Shown: positions 19,901 through 29,500, counted from the first letter of the stretch. The stretch is DNA of 64,000 nt from Chinchilla lanigera (GCF_000276665.1 NW_004955470.1:3514336-3578335); one strand, 5' to 3'. The notes: generated by a model not told the origin, from the sequence alone. Numbers and translations are program-made.

Positions 19901-22782
19901 ACTCTCCTCATCTCAGATCAGCTCGAGGGACTGGTCTGATATCACACACATGGGCAAGCAGTGCCATGTGCATACCAGGTGTGGAATCTGCACGTCATGA
20001 TGGATCAGACATGACAGCTGTCCCACAGGGGAAGAAACTGCATTTCACATTTACAAATACCTAGTTTGGAAAGTTGAGGCATCCCAGAGACCCTAGCCTT
20101 GTCCTTCCTCAGCTTCAGCAGATGCCACTGTGGCTCCCTTTGGCATCTGTGGCTGACTGAGAGGGCAGAGCTAGAAATGGGGCTTGGGTTGAAGCTTATG
20201 GAGGCTTCAATTTTCTGCCTCTGAGCCTAGCACTTTCCACTTTCTCTCAGTATGTGCAACCAAAAGGCCAGGTCAAGGTTCCCCTGGAAAAGTCCAACCT
20301 GTCAGGATGGGGCCATTCTGATCTCTGTCTGCCCTCAGGGCAATTCTGCGTTGGGGCGACAGCTGCAGGAGGAGGCCCGAGGGCTCAGAAACCTCTCCCA
20401 GGAGCAGGTCATCCCCCAGCAGAACCTGGTGGTAAGTTTGGGTGCTCAGGGAGCCTGCAGCTTGGGAGAGAGGACAAAGAAGGAGGGAGGTGCTCCACTC
20501 TCTCGCTCTCCATCCCTCCCCCTAACTAGCCTGAATCTCTCCTCATAGGTCAAGCTCAACCGCAGCGTCCGGGCCCTGGAGTCCTCTGCTCCAAACCTCC
20601 AGGTGGCTACTGAGTTGGGGACAGTGGGGTGGAACAGGTGGGCGGCAGAGGGAGAAAGGAAGTGGGGACCCAGCTAGCTATGGACCTCGTAGGCTCTGCC
20701 CCATCTCACTAGAGACTGAGGGTGGGGATGGGGAGGAGGTGGGGCTGGGTGGGCAGATCCTTGAGGACCATGGATCACTGGCTCTGGGTGTGTGTCATAT
20801 GCTTCATGGATGGATGAATTGATGGATGATGGATGCATGGATGCATGGGTGAATGGATGCATGGATGGATGGATGATGGATGCATGGATGCATGGATGCA
20901 TGGATGCATGGATGGATGACGGTTAGATGGATGGGTAGAGGATGGATGCTGGATGATGGATGGGTGGACGGTGGATAAATGAATGACTGCTTCCTGAGCA
21001 GGACACTGAGCTAGGACTCTTATCTCCTGCAGCGGGACACCTCAGCTGTCCTAGGCAATGTCACCTACCTAAAAGCAGAGCTTCCAGCATTGACCAACCA
21101 CATTCTCCAGAAAGTGAGTTGGGTGGGGAGGCAGGGAGTGCTATAGAACCAGAGGGACATGGGGCCTCTGCCACAGGCCTCTCCAGCCATTCCCTTACAG
21201 TGAGTCCCAAAAGCTAGCCTGATACTCTGGTTTCTCTTCAGATCCTATACATGTTTCGCCTTTTACCAAAAGCCAGCCTGGCCAATGGTGTCAGGCATGG
21301 GGAGTGGAGGGGGCTTCTGGAATCCCTGCCAGCTCCAGTCTCCCTCTCCTGCAGGCAAGCGAGTGTTTCCTGACCCGGGAGATGGGTTACTTCTCCCAGT
21401 ACGTGGCCTGGGTGAAAGAGGAGGTGAGTAGGGGCTCGGACCCTGCCTGGCCTCAGGGCAACTATGGATTACTCACTTCCTGGACCAGCTGGTCTCCCAG
21501 CTCTGCCCCATCCTGTCCCCTGGGGTCCTTCAGGGGTGCTCAGGCCTTCAGGATTAAACTCAAACTCCCATACCTGGCATCTGTGCCCCATCCCTGTCCA
21601 GCCGCTCCCTAAGGCTCTAGTGTGAGCTGGCTTGGCCGTGGCTTTCTGGAACATGCCATCCTTAGTTTGTCCCCACTCTTCTGTGGGTTGAACTCCTGCC
21701 CAGCTTGTCCTCTCCTGAGGACCGCAGCTGACTACAACTCTGCAAGCTGACTGGGACCCCCCTAGGCTCACAGGGCGTCTGGCTGAGCCCTGAGAGTGTC
21801 TGTGAGTGTGCAAAGTGCCTGAGGACATGCATGTGTGCACACATACGTGTTGCCTGTCCGGTGCATGGGATACACAGTAGAGCCCTAATTCAGGTGGCGA
21901 ATAGATGTGGGGGGCAGGAACAGATAAGGAGCCCAGGTGTGTTCCATTCCCCATGTGCCTATATCCATGTGTCTCCTTATGTGCCTGTCCAAGTGTGCAG
22001 TGGCCCCTAGCTGTGTCCCTGTCAGCCTCTCCCTCTGAACCTGGGGTGCACACCTATGGTCGGTGTCCCCACACACACCTGCCTCCTGTTGGCACCACAG
22101 GTGACTCAGCACATCGCCACCTGCCAGCCCTTCTCCGGAGCCCTGGACAATGGCCATGTGATCCTGTGTGACATGATGGCTGACCCCTGGGTGAGTGTCC
22201 TTTCCTCTGATGACCGCTTCTCCTTCCTACACTGAGTCTGAGGGGGAAGCTGCAGGCACAGGGCAGGCTGGGAAGGGAACTGTCTGGCCAGGTGTGCTGA
22301 CCTCATGCTCCTTCCAGAACACCTTCTGGTTTTGCCTGGGCTGGTGCACCTTCTTCCTCATCCCCAGCATCATCTTTGCTGTCAAGACCGCCAAGTACTT
22401 CCGCCCTATCCGGAAACGCCTCAGGTGAGGGGCTGCTAGCACCAGGGGGGACATCAGAAGCCCAGGAAGGAGTCTGTACAACCACCAGGCCCAGGTCCCC
22501 TCCATACCCTGTCCTGAAACTTCCCCAGCAGAGAAGACTCCCGGCTGAGCCCTGGAGAGGCACATTCCCTGACCTGGAAGTTGTCCCATATGTCTGCTCT
22601 GTCCCCTTGCTGTAACACATCCGCCCAGAGACAGTTTGCCGTACTCCTCCCCTGGGTTTGTCCCCGGGGCGGGCGGAGGTCTGTGGTGGGGACTCACCTT
22701 TATTCTGTGATGCTCCAGCTCCACCAGCTCTGAGGAGACTCAGCTCTTCCACATCCCCCGGGTCACCTCCCTGAAGCTGTAG
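10690..22782 (+). CDS. PROM2: PROM2, prominin-2, complete coding region in 23 exons
   Basis: Joining the 23 coding exons listed below gives 2,505 nt, or 834 residues plus a TAG stop. All splice borders are GT..AG and every phase closes. The product is a five-span membrane glycoprotein related to CD133, found in plasma-membrane protrusions and cholesterol-rich domains of epithelial cells. Visible features: signal peptide (about 1-25); TM1 (about 106-128) followed by a Cys-rich turn; TM2 (about 152-176); large loop; TM3 (about 427-449); TM4 (about 478-500); second large loop; TM5 (about 781-801); short basic cytoplasmic tail. Sequons in the two loops include N270, N343, N352, N530, N540, N563, N684 and N707. 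The remembered human protein is also 834 residues and matches along its length. No frameshift or premature stop is seen. Confidence 0.97.
11227..11276 (+). CDS. PROM2: PROM2 coding exon 2 (residues 82-98)
   Basis: A 50-nt exon between CTGTAG and GTGAGA. It encodes [17 protein letters not shown], the juxtamembrane N-terminal segment before TM1. Confidence 0.93.
11643..11845 (+). CDS. PROM2: PROM2 coding exon 3 (TM1 and start of TM2)
   Basis: Residues 99-165. It carries TM1 ([14 protein letters not shown]...), the Cys-rich [13 protein letters not shown] stretch typical of prominins just inside the membrane, a short cytoplasmic loop, and most of TM2. It ends in phase 2 at CT before GTAAGG. Confidence 0.96.
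11946..12066 (+). CDS. PROM2: PROM2 coding exon 4 (end of TM2, start of loop 1)
   Basis: Residues 166-206. It completes TM2 with [11 protein letters not shown] and begins the first large extracellular loop, ending with GLVSDVPQ before GTGAGC. Confidence 0.95.
12297..12360 (+). CDS. PROM2: PROM2 coding exon 5 (residues 207-227)
   Basis: It encodes [21 protein letters not shown] of the first extracellular loop and ends in phase 1 before GTGAGG. Confidence 0.94.
12619..12708 (+). CDS. PROM2: PROM2 coding exon 6 (residues 228-257)
   Basis: Loop 1 sequence around [19 protein letters not shown]. The acceptor is CACTCCAG and the donor GTGAGT; the phase-1 end joins exon 7 to give LGRALQV. Confidence 0.93.
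13025..13227 (+). CDS. PROM2: PROM2 coding exon 7 (residues 258-325)
   Basis: Helical loop 1 segment with an NTT sequon at about N270 and a CQGDC motif, a cysteine pair of the extracellular loop. It ends in NFVQ before GTGTGG, a slightly weak but usable donor. Confidence 0.94.
13525..13599 (+). CDS. PROM2: PROM2 coding exon 8 (residues 326-350)
   Basis: It encodes [19 protein letters not shown] followed by SSMVQE, with an NFS sequon at about N343. Both borders are in phase 0. Confidence 0.95.
13600..14522. other. PROM2: PROM2 intron 8
   Basis: A 923-bp intron. Its 3' half carries a plus-strand L1 3'-end fragment (14163-14422); the rest, 13600-14160, is G-rich sequence in which I recognise nothing. 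Confidence 0.8.
14163..14422 (+). repeat. L1 3'-UTR fragment in PROM2 intron 8
   Basis: TTAAGTGAAATAAATCAGAC with CACAGAAGGTCAAATA is the hallmark of the 3' end of mammalian L1. The piece runs to ATGAATAAAATTTAG with an AATAAA-type signal. It is a non-coding truncated relic in the same orientation as the gene. Confidence 0.75.
14523..14586 (+). CDS. PROM2: PROM2 coding exon 9 (residues 351-371)
   Basis: It begins [15 protein letters not shown], giving an NST sequon at about N352, and ends in phase 1 before GTGAGC. Confidence 0.94.
14707..14866 (+). CDS. PROM2: PROM2 coding exon 10 (residues 372-424)
   Basis: It encodes the last helical part of loop 1 ([20 protein letters not shown]...) up to RYETY, which leads into TM3. 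It ends in phase 2 at AG before GTGCCA; joining to exon 11 restores the Arg of YRWIV. Confidence 0.94.
15027..15179 (+). CDS. PROM2: PROM2 coding exon 11 (TM3)
   Basis: Residues 425-475. TM3 (about 427-449) is rich in Cys and Leu ([20 protein letters not shown]), followed by an intracellular loop with [18 protein letters not shown]. The donor is GTAAGA; using the upstream GT would break the frame. Confidence 0.94.
15180..16109. other. PROM2: PROM2 intron 11
   Basis: A 930-bp intron. At about 15290-15350 it contains a MIR-like stretch (GGGCAAATCCCTAACG, CCTCAGTTTCCTCAGCTG). Otherwise nothing is recognised. Confidence 0.7.
16110..16233 (+). CDS. PROM2: PROM2 coding exon 12 (TM4)
   Basis: Residues 476-517. 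TM4 includes [19 protein letters not shown], with NVQTLVC at the start of the second extracellular loop. It ends GELYE before GTGGGG, a weak donor that is nevertheless in frame. Confidence 0.94.
16712..16803 (+). CDS. PROM2: PROM2 coding exon 13 (residues 518-547)
   Basis: [20 protein letters not shown] with two sequons (about N530 and N540), typical of the second prominin loop. It ends in phase 2 at CA before GTGAGT. Confidence 0.94.
16916..17000 (+). CDS. PROM2: PROM2 coding exon 14 (residues 548-576)
   Basis: [20 protein letters not shown]: a loop cysteine and an NDS sequon at about N563. It ends in phase 0 at ISQ before GTAGGA. Confidence 0.94.
17001..19020. other. PROM2: PROM2 intron 14, the largest intron
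   Basis: A 2.0-kb intron. It carries one B1 SINE (18035-18192). No extra exon-like open frame with splice signals is evident in the remainder. Confidence 0.75.
18035..18192 (+). repeat. B1 SINE in PROM2 intron 14
   Basis: It has GGTGGCACATGCCTGTAATC, GAGGCTGAGGCAGGAGGATC, an internal CAAAGTGAGCTCAAG duplication and GAGACTCTGTCTCAAAAA with an A-rich tail. ACCTGTCC occurs on both sides, a possible short target-site duplication. Confidence 0.88.
19021..19167 (+). CDS. PROM2: PROM2 coding exon 15 (residues 577-625)
   Basis: Helical segment of loop 2 ([20 protein letters not shown]...) ending SYHDFLVQ. Both borders are in phase 0, with a CCCTCCAG acceptor and GTCAGC donor. Confidence 0.94.
19610..19681 (+). 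CDS. PROM2: PROM2 coding exon 16 (residues 626-649)
   Basis: A 72-nt exon coding [20 protein letters not shown] plus AQAQ, a coiled-coil-like stretch of loop 2. Acceptor CACCCTCAG, donor GTGAGA. Confidence 0.94.
19682..20338. other. PROM2: PROM2 intron 16
   Basis: A 657-bp intron with a MIR-like trace near 19850-19920 (TCTGGGCCTCTGTTTTGTCA). Nothing else is recognised. Confidence 0.6.
20339..20431 (+). CDS. PROM2: PROM2 coding exon 17 (residues 650-680)
   Basis: [20 protein letters not shown] followed by [11 protein letters not shown]: helical loop 2 sequence. Both borders are in phase 0; the donor is GTAAGT. Confidence 0.94.
20549..20602 (+). CDS. PROM2: PROM2 coding exon 18 (residues 681-698)
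   Basis: [18 protein letters not shown], with an NRS sequon at about N684. The donor GTGGCT is weak but conserves phase 0 into exon 19. Confidence 0.92.
20795..20985 (+). repeat. PROM2: TGGA/TGCA minisatellite in PROM2 intron 18
   Basis: Tetranucleotide units GGAT, GCAT and GATG repeat for about 190 bp, with runs of ATGCATGG at 20870-20912. The GCATGG/CCATGC core is partly self-complementary. It lies 48 bp upstream of exon 19 and is likely length-polymorphic. Confidence 0.95.
21033..21113 (+). CDS. PROM2: PROM2 coding exon 19 (residues 699-725)
   Basis: [20 protein letters not shown] plus TNHILQK, with an NVT sequon at about N707. Both borders are in phase 0; the donor is GTGAGT. Confidence 0.94.
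21355..21423 (+). CDS. PROM2: PROM2 coding exon 20 (residues 726-748)
   Basis: [20 protein letters not shown] plus KEE, a conserved prominin loop 2 block with one Cys. Phase 0 on both sides. Confidence 0.95.
21424..22100. other. PROM2: PROM2 intron 20
   Basis: A 677-bp intron in which I recognise no repeat or extra exon. Short TGTG/CACAC alternations occur near 21800-21850. Confidence 0.6.
22101..22190 (+). CDS. PROM2: PROM2 coding exon 21 (residues 749-778)
   Basis: [20 protein letters not shown] followed by [10 protein letters not shown]; the last loop 2 cysteines precede TM5. Phase 0, donor GTGAGT. Confidence 0.95.
22318..22424 (+). CDS. PROM2: PROM2 coding exon 22 (TM5)
   Basis: Residues 779-813. 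TM5 (about 781-801) contains [18 protein letters not shown] and is followed by the basic juxtamembrane [11 protein letters not shown]. It ends in phase 2 at AG before GTGAGG. Confidence 0.96.
22719..22782 (+). CDS. PROM2: PROM2 last coding exon, C-terminal tail and stop
   Basis: Residues 814-834: [20 protein letters not shown] and a TAG stop at 22780-22782. The exon continues 9 nt to a G|GTGAGT donor, so the 3' UTR is spliced. The junction is far too close to the stop to provoke nonsense-mediated decay. Confidence 0.94.
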
Positions 22783-22965
22783 GGCCCATGGGTGAGTCTA
22801 CCCCCTACCCACAATGCCTCAGGGCTGGGGACTGAGGCAGTGAAGAGGGAGAGGCTGGGATCTGGGGTCTCCAGGAGACAAGAAGGATCTGAGTGTGGCC
22901 CATCTAGCAGCGGGACTGAGAGGCTGAGCCCTGCGTCCCCCACTTGTTTCCTTTTTAACTCACAG

Positions 22966-23900
22966 CAAGGCGAGGTGATACCTGGAGCCACCTGGAGCCT
23001 CCACTCAGCTGGGACCGGAGGATTTCTGAAGCCTTGTCGCAGTGCCCAAGCTGGGCTCCCCGTGCAGACTGTTCCCCTGTCCAGCTGATCCCCCGAGCCT
23101 ACTCCCTTTCCGCCCTGTCTGCTCATAACCCCCTGCATTTGTTCTCACTTTGGCTGAGCTGCAGGACAAGTTTCCCCAGGTGTCCCGCCCTTGTCCTCCT
23201 TGCCGCCCAGTACCAGCGCCAAGAAGGGTCTGTTCTCTGCCTGCTGGGACCCCTTCTCCAACCTCATGCCTGCCCAACCCAGCCCTGCCCCGTCAGCCCT
23301 CCCTCCGCTCCCCTCTAAGCCCTCTGCTCCTTGTTCCCATCTGGCCTTCTACCTGCCTCAACTTCCCTCCTAGCCTCTCCCCAGCCCTTTCCTTCCTCCT
23401 TCCAAGGAAGCTCTTCTTCCCTGTCCTCTCTGTACCTCCTCCCACTGCCTTGCTGGTCCTCCAGGGACCCCGCTTGCCCAGTCAGCTCATCAGATAAACC
23501 CGCCAAGCAGGCGTGGTCCTGGACTGGGCTAGATTCGGTCTCTGCCTCATAGCCCCAAGTCGTCCACTGCCCTAGCTCTTTGGACTCTCCGTGGGCCCCT
23601 TCCTGGACTTACTGGCCCCTAGTGGGGTGGGAGACTGTCTGAGGGCTGAGCCACCTGCCTGCACCCCAAGTTACAAATAGTGCTGTCCCCAGGTCCTCTC
23701 TGAGCACTAGTTCTTAAGGAGGGACTGGAACCTGGGCTCTATTGGGGCCACACCCTAGGCTCCCCAGAAGGTAGAACCTCCTCACTTTCCTAAGCTTTGT
23801 TTTGGAGTCCTTGAAGCCAGTTCTCCCAGACTAGGACTCTGTACATAGTTGGTGTTGAATGCATGTTTGTGCAGGCATCCAGGAGTTCCCCCGGCAACCT
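22966..23900 (+). other. PROM2: Probable PROM2 3' UTR exon
   Basis: A good acceptor (TTTTTAACTCACAG) follows the donor at 22792, giving a non-coding terminal exon. The end is uncertain: no AATAAA was found. A GATAAA variant at about 23493 is the only weak candidate signal, and the exon may extend to about 23.9 kb. Confidence 0.55.
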
Positions 23901-23989
23901 GCAAGTGGGGATCAGCACCTGGCTGGGAGGTTGCTGACAGGATCAGGCAAACCTGGTTTCACAGCCTGCCTCTGATGCTGCTTGCTGGG

Positions 23990-24130
23990 TGCCTTGAACA
24001 TGTTACCCAGGTTCCCTAAACGCAGCCTCTCCTTTCATAAGATGGAAGAATCAGAACCTCGGTGTCGGACTGTGAAAATGAAATATAACAAGTAAGAGGC
24101 CCTTGGCAGGGAGCAAAGGTGCAACGAGTA
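23990..24130 (+). repeat. MIR-like ancient SINE fragment
   Basis: TGCCTTGAACATGTTACCCAGG, CCTCTCCTTTCATAAGATGG and a tail resembling the MIR core. Highly diverged. Confidence 0.45.
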
Positions 24131-24589
24131 AATGGCAGCTGCTATTTTGTGCCATGACTGCACTGGCCAAGGCGGAGCCAGGGTCTGGGCCAGTGCAAGG
24201 GAAAGAGGAGGCGGCCCTGGTCCCACGGCCACAGCCCTTGAAGATGGTGGTCTGCTGAATGTTGGAGGGGATCTCATTGCATTTTATAAACCAGCAACAC
24301 AGCTGCTGCTGGAAGTTAGGGTGGTGTGGATAGGACATGTCCTCACTGTGACAAGCTCATGCTCATACAGGCACCCCTGAAGGTCACACAGGGGCCTCTC
24401 TTTGGTTTTGCCCAGAGGTTGGTGGGTGGTATGGTTTTGCTTGTTGCTCAGATGTCAGCTTGAGCAGAAGCGGTAGCACTGTGTATACTAAAATGCAATT
24501 GATGAGATCACAACAAATGAAATAGAAATAATTTTAAACTATGTTCAGTTCTGTCTGAATTGCCTATCGTTTTTTATGCTAAGCATAGT

Positions 24590-24690
24590 ATTTTATCTTG
24601 TCTTACTATTTTATTGTGGTGCAGAGTACTGGAAGCAGGCCTTCATGCACGCTAGGCAAGCGCCGTGCTGCAAACCTACATACCCCGAAG
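24590..24690 (-). repeat. Degenerate ID-like SINE, minus orientation
   Basis: GTGCAGAGTACTGGAAGCAGG and GCACGCTAGGCAAGCGCCGTGC match a reverse-complement ID body with many changes. An old copy. Confidence 0.5.
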
Positions 24691-24752
24691 TGTAGTTATT
24701 CTAAAGTTCAGTAATTCCCTTTGAGCCCCCATGAGTCTGTATCTAGCCCCTG

Positions 24753-25151
24753 TGTCTTAGTCACTTCTCTCGTGGCTGAGACAAAATACCCAATGCCCAA
24801 AATGAAGGAAGGAAAGGTTTATTTAGCTTACAGTTTGTGGAGGTTTCAGTCCATACTTGGCTGGCTCCGAGGCAGAAGATAGCAAAGCAACAAGAGCAAA
24901 GGGGGGAATGGCAGCCTATCAGCAAACAGCCAGAGCAAAACGGGAGGAATGGCGGCAAGCAGCAATTTTCCCTGCCTTACATTTGTAAACAGGCTACCCC
25001 CACCTAAGGGGCATGTAGCTCTCACATAATTTCCATGCCCTCCTCTTCCATAGGCTCAGGATGTATACTGAGTAAGCACCCTGGCTTCCTGCTGAGTCAT
25101 TTAGCCAAACCTCTAGACCCCCCAAGTTGACACAATGTATCAACCATAACA
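24753..25151 (-). repeat. MaLR-like solo LTR with 5-bp target duplication
   Basis: Reverse-oriented LTR: TGTCTTAGTCACTTCTC... AAATACCCAATGCCC... AAAGGTTTATTTAGC... CAACCATAACA. CCCTG flanks it at 24748-24752 and 25152-25156. The TG..CA ends and 5-bp duplication fit an ERVL/MaLR insertion that recombined to a solo LTR. It shares close similarity with 48406-48756. No internal retroviral gene remains. Confidence 0.75.
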
Positions 25152-25814
25152 CCCTGTTGTTCCCTTGGTTTGGGGGAGTTTTGTCTTTGTCTCCTCACAT
25201 CCTTGGTGGTTTTGATTGCATTTGGGAAATGATTGCATCTGAAAGCTTATCGGAACAATCTGAGGGAAGGAAGTTATCTTCCTCCACAAGGACTGTTTAC
25301 TTCTTGCAGGTGGTTTGGGACCTAGCAAAGCGAGATCAGCTTAACACACATCCAGGAAATGAGCCGGCTTGCAGAGGCTTTGAGGGCCAATCCACTTCCA
25401 GTCCATTCACGTTCCCCTGGGACCCAACCCAATGCATGGCAGGTTTGCCAGGCACACCTTCCTCTTGGTCCTGGGGATTAGCCCCAGACGTTGTTAAAAG
25501 CTCTGCTGAGTAGAAGCCCCTAGGGAGAAAGTCACCCTAGGTGCCAGGCACATATCCCTGGATGCCCTTCTTTTCCCAGATCTTGGCTCTGTGATTTTTT
25601 TTATTGGTTTGTTTGCTCCATGACTATATATAATTTATTTATTCTGATTATTAACTTAAAAAGCTGCTTGAAATGTGTTCTTGTGTATGCATGTGTACTA
25701 CACACACTCATTTCGAGCAGCTTTTACAGTTATGTTCAGCTAGGAATTTGATCCAAATTACCTAGTCCACTGTAGAGACTGTACCTAGTCCAGGTCCTTG
25801 TCACAGTTCAGGAC

Positions 25815-26590
25815 ATTTACATTTGTAATCCCATGGAAAGTTATTGGAATTCTAGTGAGATAATTCCAATCTACCACTTCCAGTGCAACCCATGGTAAGA
25901 ATAAAGATACTAAGGCATATTTGTAGTTATGGGGAGCCACATGGTCCTAAATCCAGCTAGGATGATGGCTATCCAGAACAAAGGCCTTGACCCAGGGCCA
26001 AACCTGAGGTTTTATTAATTCATGAAGAAGGGAGTCGCTTGAGGATGAGTGACTATGAGAATGGTGGGAAGTAGGTCAGTGCCATGAGCTGGACTAGGTA
26101 GGAGGCCTGAGGTCACCTCTGCAAATGCAGAGAGAAGAATGTTCAGAAAGAGTAATCTGCATAACACAATTGTAGTATGTGATGTTTGGGGTCGGTGCTT
26201 CAGCTCTGACGTGTAATCTTCTACGCCCTGGGAAGTCATAGCCTCTTAGCTAGAGGCTCAATCCCAGCTGTCAGTGTGGAGCAGTGTGGAGCAGTGTGGA
26301 GCCTTCACCCAAGCTCACACATGTTTTTTTGGGGAGCTATGGGGGCAGGGAAACACTGGCCCATCTTCTTTGCTTTAAAGACTACACATCAGCACCTCGG
26401 CTGGACCGAATTACATTGCTTAAAGCCAATTGAAGGGATGAGGAAAAGTCCTAGCCAGCTCTGCATGCATCAATACGTGGAAACAGGGCCGGGTTCAGCC
26501 AAAATGGAGATAATTTCTCCTCTTTCAAGGAGAGTCGTCCAGATGGTCCTCCACAGCCCACCATTATCGAAGTAGTCATCATAGAAAGTG
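25815..26590 (-). repeat. Dispersed LTR-like repeat, copy 2 of the inverted pair
   Basis: Reverse complement of 900-1665 with the same block order: the ATTTGTAATCCCATGG end at 25821, CCATGGTAAGAATAAAG near 25890, GCAAATGCAGAGAGAAG at about 26121, and GGTCCTCCAC at 26546. A triplicated GTGTGGAGCA unit near 26275-26300 is private to this copy. Open frames in it are incidental. Confidence 0.6.
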
Positions 26591-26599
26591 ACTTTACTG

Positions 26600-29500
26600 T
26601 CCCTCCTGGGAACTGGGAAGTTTACTATCCAGAAACCTTGGCCTGGCACATTGAACACTGGCTTTGCCACGGAGCTTCTTTGGGAGGGCATTGGGGTCAG
26701 TGCTGGTCATCCCGACATGAGGGTGACACTCGGCAGTTGACAGACAGAAATAGCTGTAGAGAAAAATAGATTGTCTGTTCCCTGGGGTTTGGAGTACTGG
26801 GATCCTCCAATACTAATGCTACTTCACATGGAAGACAGCCCCTTTCACGGTCACAGTCTTGTCTGTCACCACGACAGTCTCTGCAGGAGGTGGTTCTTCA
26901 TCTGTGGTAGAGCTGATGAAGCTACCGGAAGTGGCCTGGCAGGCTCAAGGTCACCTAAGTTGGATTCAGGTCCCGGGTGCTGGCCTTGAAGGTTTCTTCC
27001 TGGCTGAGCCGCCAATCTCCATTCCCCGTGGGCAGGTGGGAGGGGGCCCTGTCTCCAGAGAGACTTGGCCAGATGTCCTTGATGTCCCTGTGGCAGGAGG
27101 GATGACAGATTGAAGGCCCTGGGAGTTCTGCCAGATGCTCCACTTGGCCACCCAGTGCAAGGCCCTGTGGCAGATTCTGCCAAAAGAAAAAACACCTCCC
27201 AGGCCAGGGCATCTGAGGTCCCAGGTGGGTGGGCAGGGTGGCTCTGGCTGGCTCAAGTGTGCATGTGGGGGCACACGGCAGGGCTAGGACAGCACGAGTT
27301 AGCGTTGATGTATTGAGCTATGGGCGTAAACCAGGAAGTGTGCCTTACATGAGTTAATCACGAGCGGGGCATCACTGCCACCTGCCTAAGAAAACTAGCA
27401 CACAGATTCTGGAGTGGGCTGAGTAGCAAGGGCAGTACTGACCCAAAGGGGTCCACCGGGGACATGACAGTCCATGCCATACCTGAATTCTCCAATCTAG
27501 CCTGACGCCCTGCTCAAGTGACTGTGGACAGTGTCCCTCTTTCCCACCCTCCCAGACCCTAAATGCCAGGGGCTCCCCGGGAGGCTGGCCAGCCTTGGGA
27601 CGCAGGATTTGGGGACTCACATATTTAGAGGAAGGGGATTCAGCAGGTGAGCTGGCAATGCCTCCTCCCACCACCAGCCAGAGGAAAGGGGGCTTTTCTG
27701 AGAGCTCCCTGGGATCCTCTGCAGTCTGGGGAATCCTGTGGACAGATGCCTTGGCCCCTTCCTCCCGTAAAGTCTAGAAGGTGAGGTGGCAGGGCTAAGG
27801 GAGAGCCAGTAGCTGGGATGAGACCTCCTTTGGGAGCTGGCATGGGGTTCCTTGGGCCCGGTTCCAGGAGGCCACTCAGTGAGGGAACAGACCTCAGCCA
27901 AGGGATTGTGGGCCAGTTACTGCATGCTGGGAGTCCTTGGTTCCCCAAGAGCCCTATGAAATCCCCCAACCAGGGGGCGGGACAAGGGGTAGCTCCCAGC
28001 AATGGCCAGACTCAGAGGACCCTTGGAGGTGCCCCCAGGAGAAAGAGGCAGAGCTTTCAGCCCCACCACACCACAGAGTAGCTCAGCTGGAGGCTGACCC
28101 CGTGGCCTGCCCAGCAGCCCGCTCCCACCCACCAGGCTGAGCAGACACCGTGGGAGAGGTGGCTGTGGGCGGCCTGCTGCTGAGCTGACCGTGTGTGACA
28201 CTGCTGGAGAAGCGTCCTGCACTGGGAGCTTTCTGTGAGGCTGTGTCAGGGCTGGTGAGCAGGTGCGCAGGGAGCTTGAGGTAGGGAAGGCTCGAGGAAA
28301 GCTGCCACAGGTGGCTTTGGCTTCACAGCTGTGCCAGCTCAGCCTCCCTGACCCTTGGAGCTTTGTGACGCCCAGACAAAGGCTGCGGTGGGCAGCAGAC
28401 CCTTGTGGAATGCCTGTGAGGAGGGGTCTGCACATGCGCAGTGAGACCCACCTGCACCCGAGGGGCTTCTCACAGGTGGGGGCTTGTTGGCGAGGGGTAT
28501 CTCTCTGTCTCTGTCTCTTTCTCTGTGTCTCTGTCTCTGTCTCTCTCTTCTAACAAAAGAAAGGGCCCCAAAGAAAAGATAAAGGTCTGGGGGCACGGAG
28601 CTGGGTCTGGGGGCCTGGGGAGGAGGGATTTGAACTTGGGCCTGGAGTGGAGGCCAGGAGCAGGAATGGAGGAAGGTCCCAAAGACCCCAAGACTTGTAG
28701 GTGGGGTCAGCAGAGCTGGCCTTGAAGCCATGCCTCCCTTTCCCACTGCAGACCTCCCGCCCTCGGCTCTGGCCTTGTGAGGAAAGCAGCTGAGACCCAT
28801 CAAGCGGAAGCGGCCGTGCTTAACCACGCGGGCCTCCTGCAGCCTGCTGCCTTGACCTTTTTTGGGTTCAACGTGCCTCCAGAGAATCTCCCAAAATGCC
28901 AAGTCCCTCTTGGGGAAGGTTGGCCGATGCCCAGGCGCCCACAGCACAGCCTGCAGGAGGCCCACTGCAGGGCCTTGCTCGGGCCCTTTCTCCTCCCTGT
29001 GTCCCACAAAGGCCCAGTGCAGGGGACCCGGTACTGCCTGTGGCCCCGAAGAGGACCCTGAGAGGGAGGCCAGGGAGGAAGGGGTTGGGGGGCACATGAT
29101 CCTGACAGGGCACTCACACCTGTGTTTCTTCGGGACGCCCACCTGGGTGCAGGGGGAGATTCCAAGGCCAGAAGCCCGGTGACCCAGCAAGGGCAAGCAG
29201 CCGTCACAGGCCTATTCTTTGCAGCTTGTTAATTCCAAAGAAAGCGCCTCAGAGGACTGGCATTTCAGCGAGTGTGCCAAGCAGCGGCATGGTGACTGTC
29301 CAGAGGGCGCTGGCCTGTGGGAAGTGGCTCTGGTGCTGCCTCCGTGGGCTGTGCTGAGTCGGGCCAGGCCTGGCCTGCACCGTGTGATAAGCAGGTGTCC
29401 CAGCGGATGCATGGGACCTGGCATGGAGGTGTCAGGTGCATCTCACCCACCCATTGTGCCCACTGTGGTTGGGAGGAACAGTGCGTGTACGGCTTCACCA

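Noticed and set aside
20795..20985. Possible CRISPR-like array
   Set aside because: Units are 4-8 bp with no spacers; this is a eukaryotic minisatellite.
26470..26691. 73-codon minus-strand ORF with protein-like composition
   Set aside because: Largely within copy 2 of the dispersed inverted repeat; copy 1 does not preserve the frame, so it is not a conserved coding segment.
28339..29196. 285-codon minus-strand ORF between PROM2 and KCNIP3
   Set aside because: Low-complexity at one end (TCTG microsatellite in reverse), no family resemblance and no supporting splice or promoter context.
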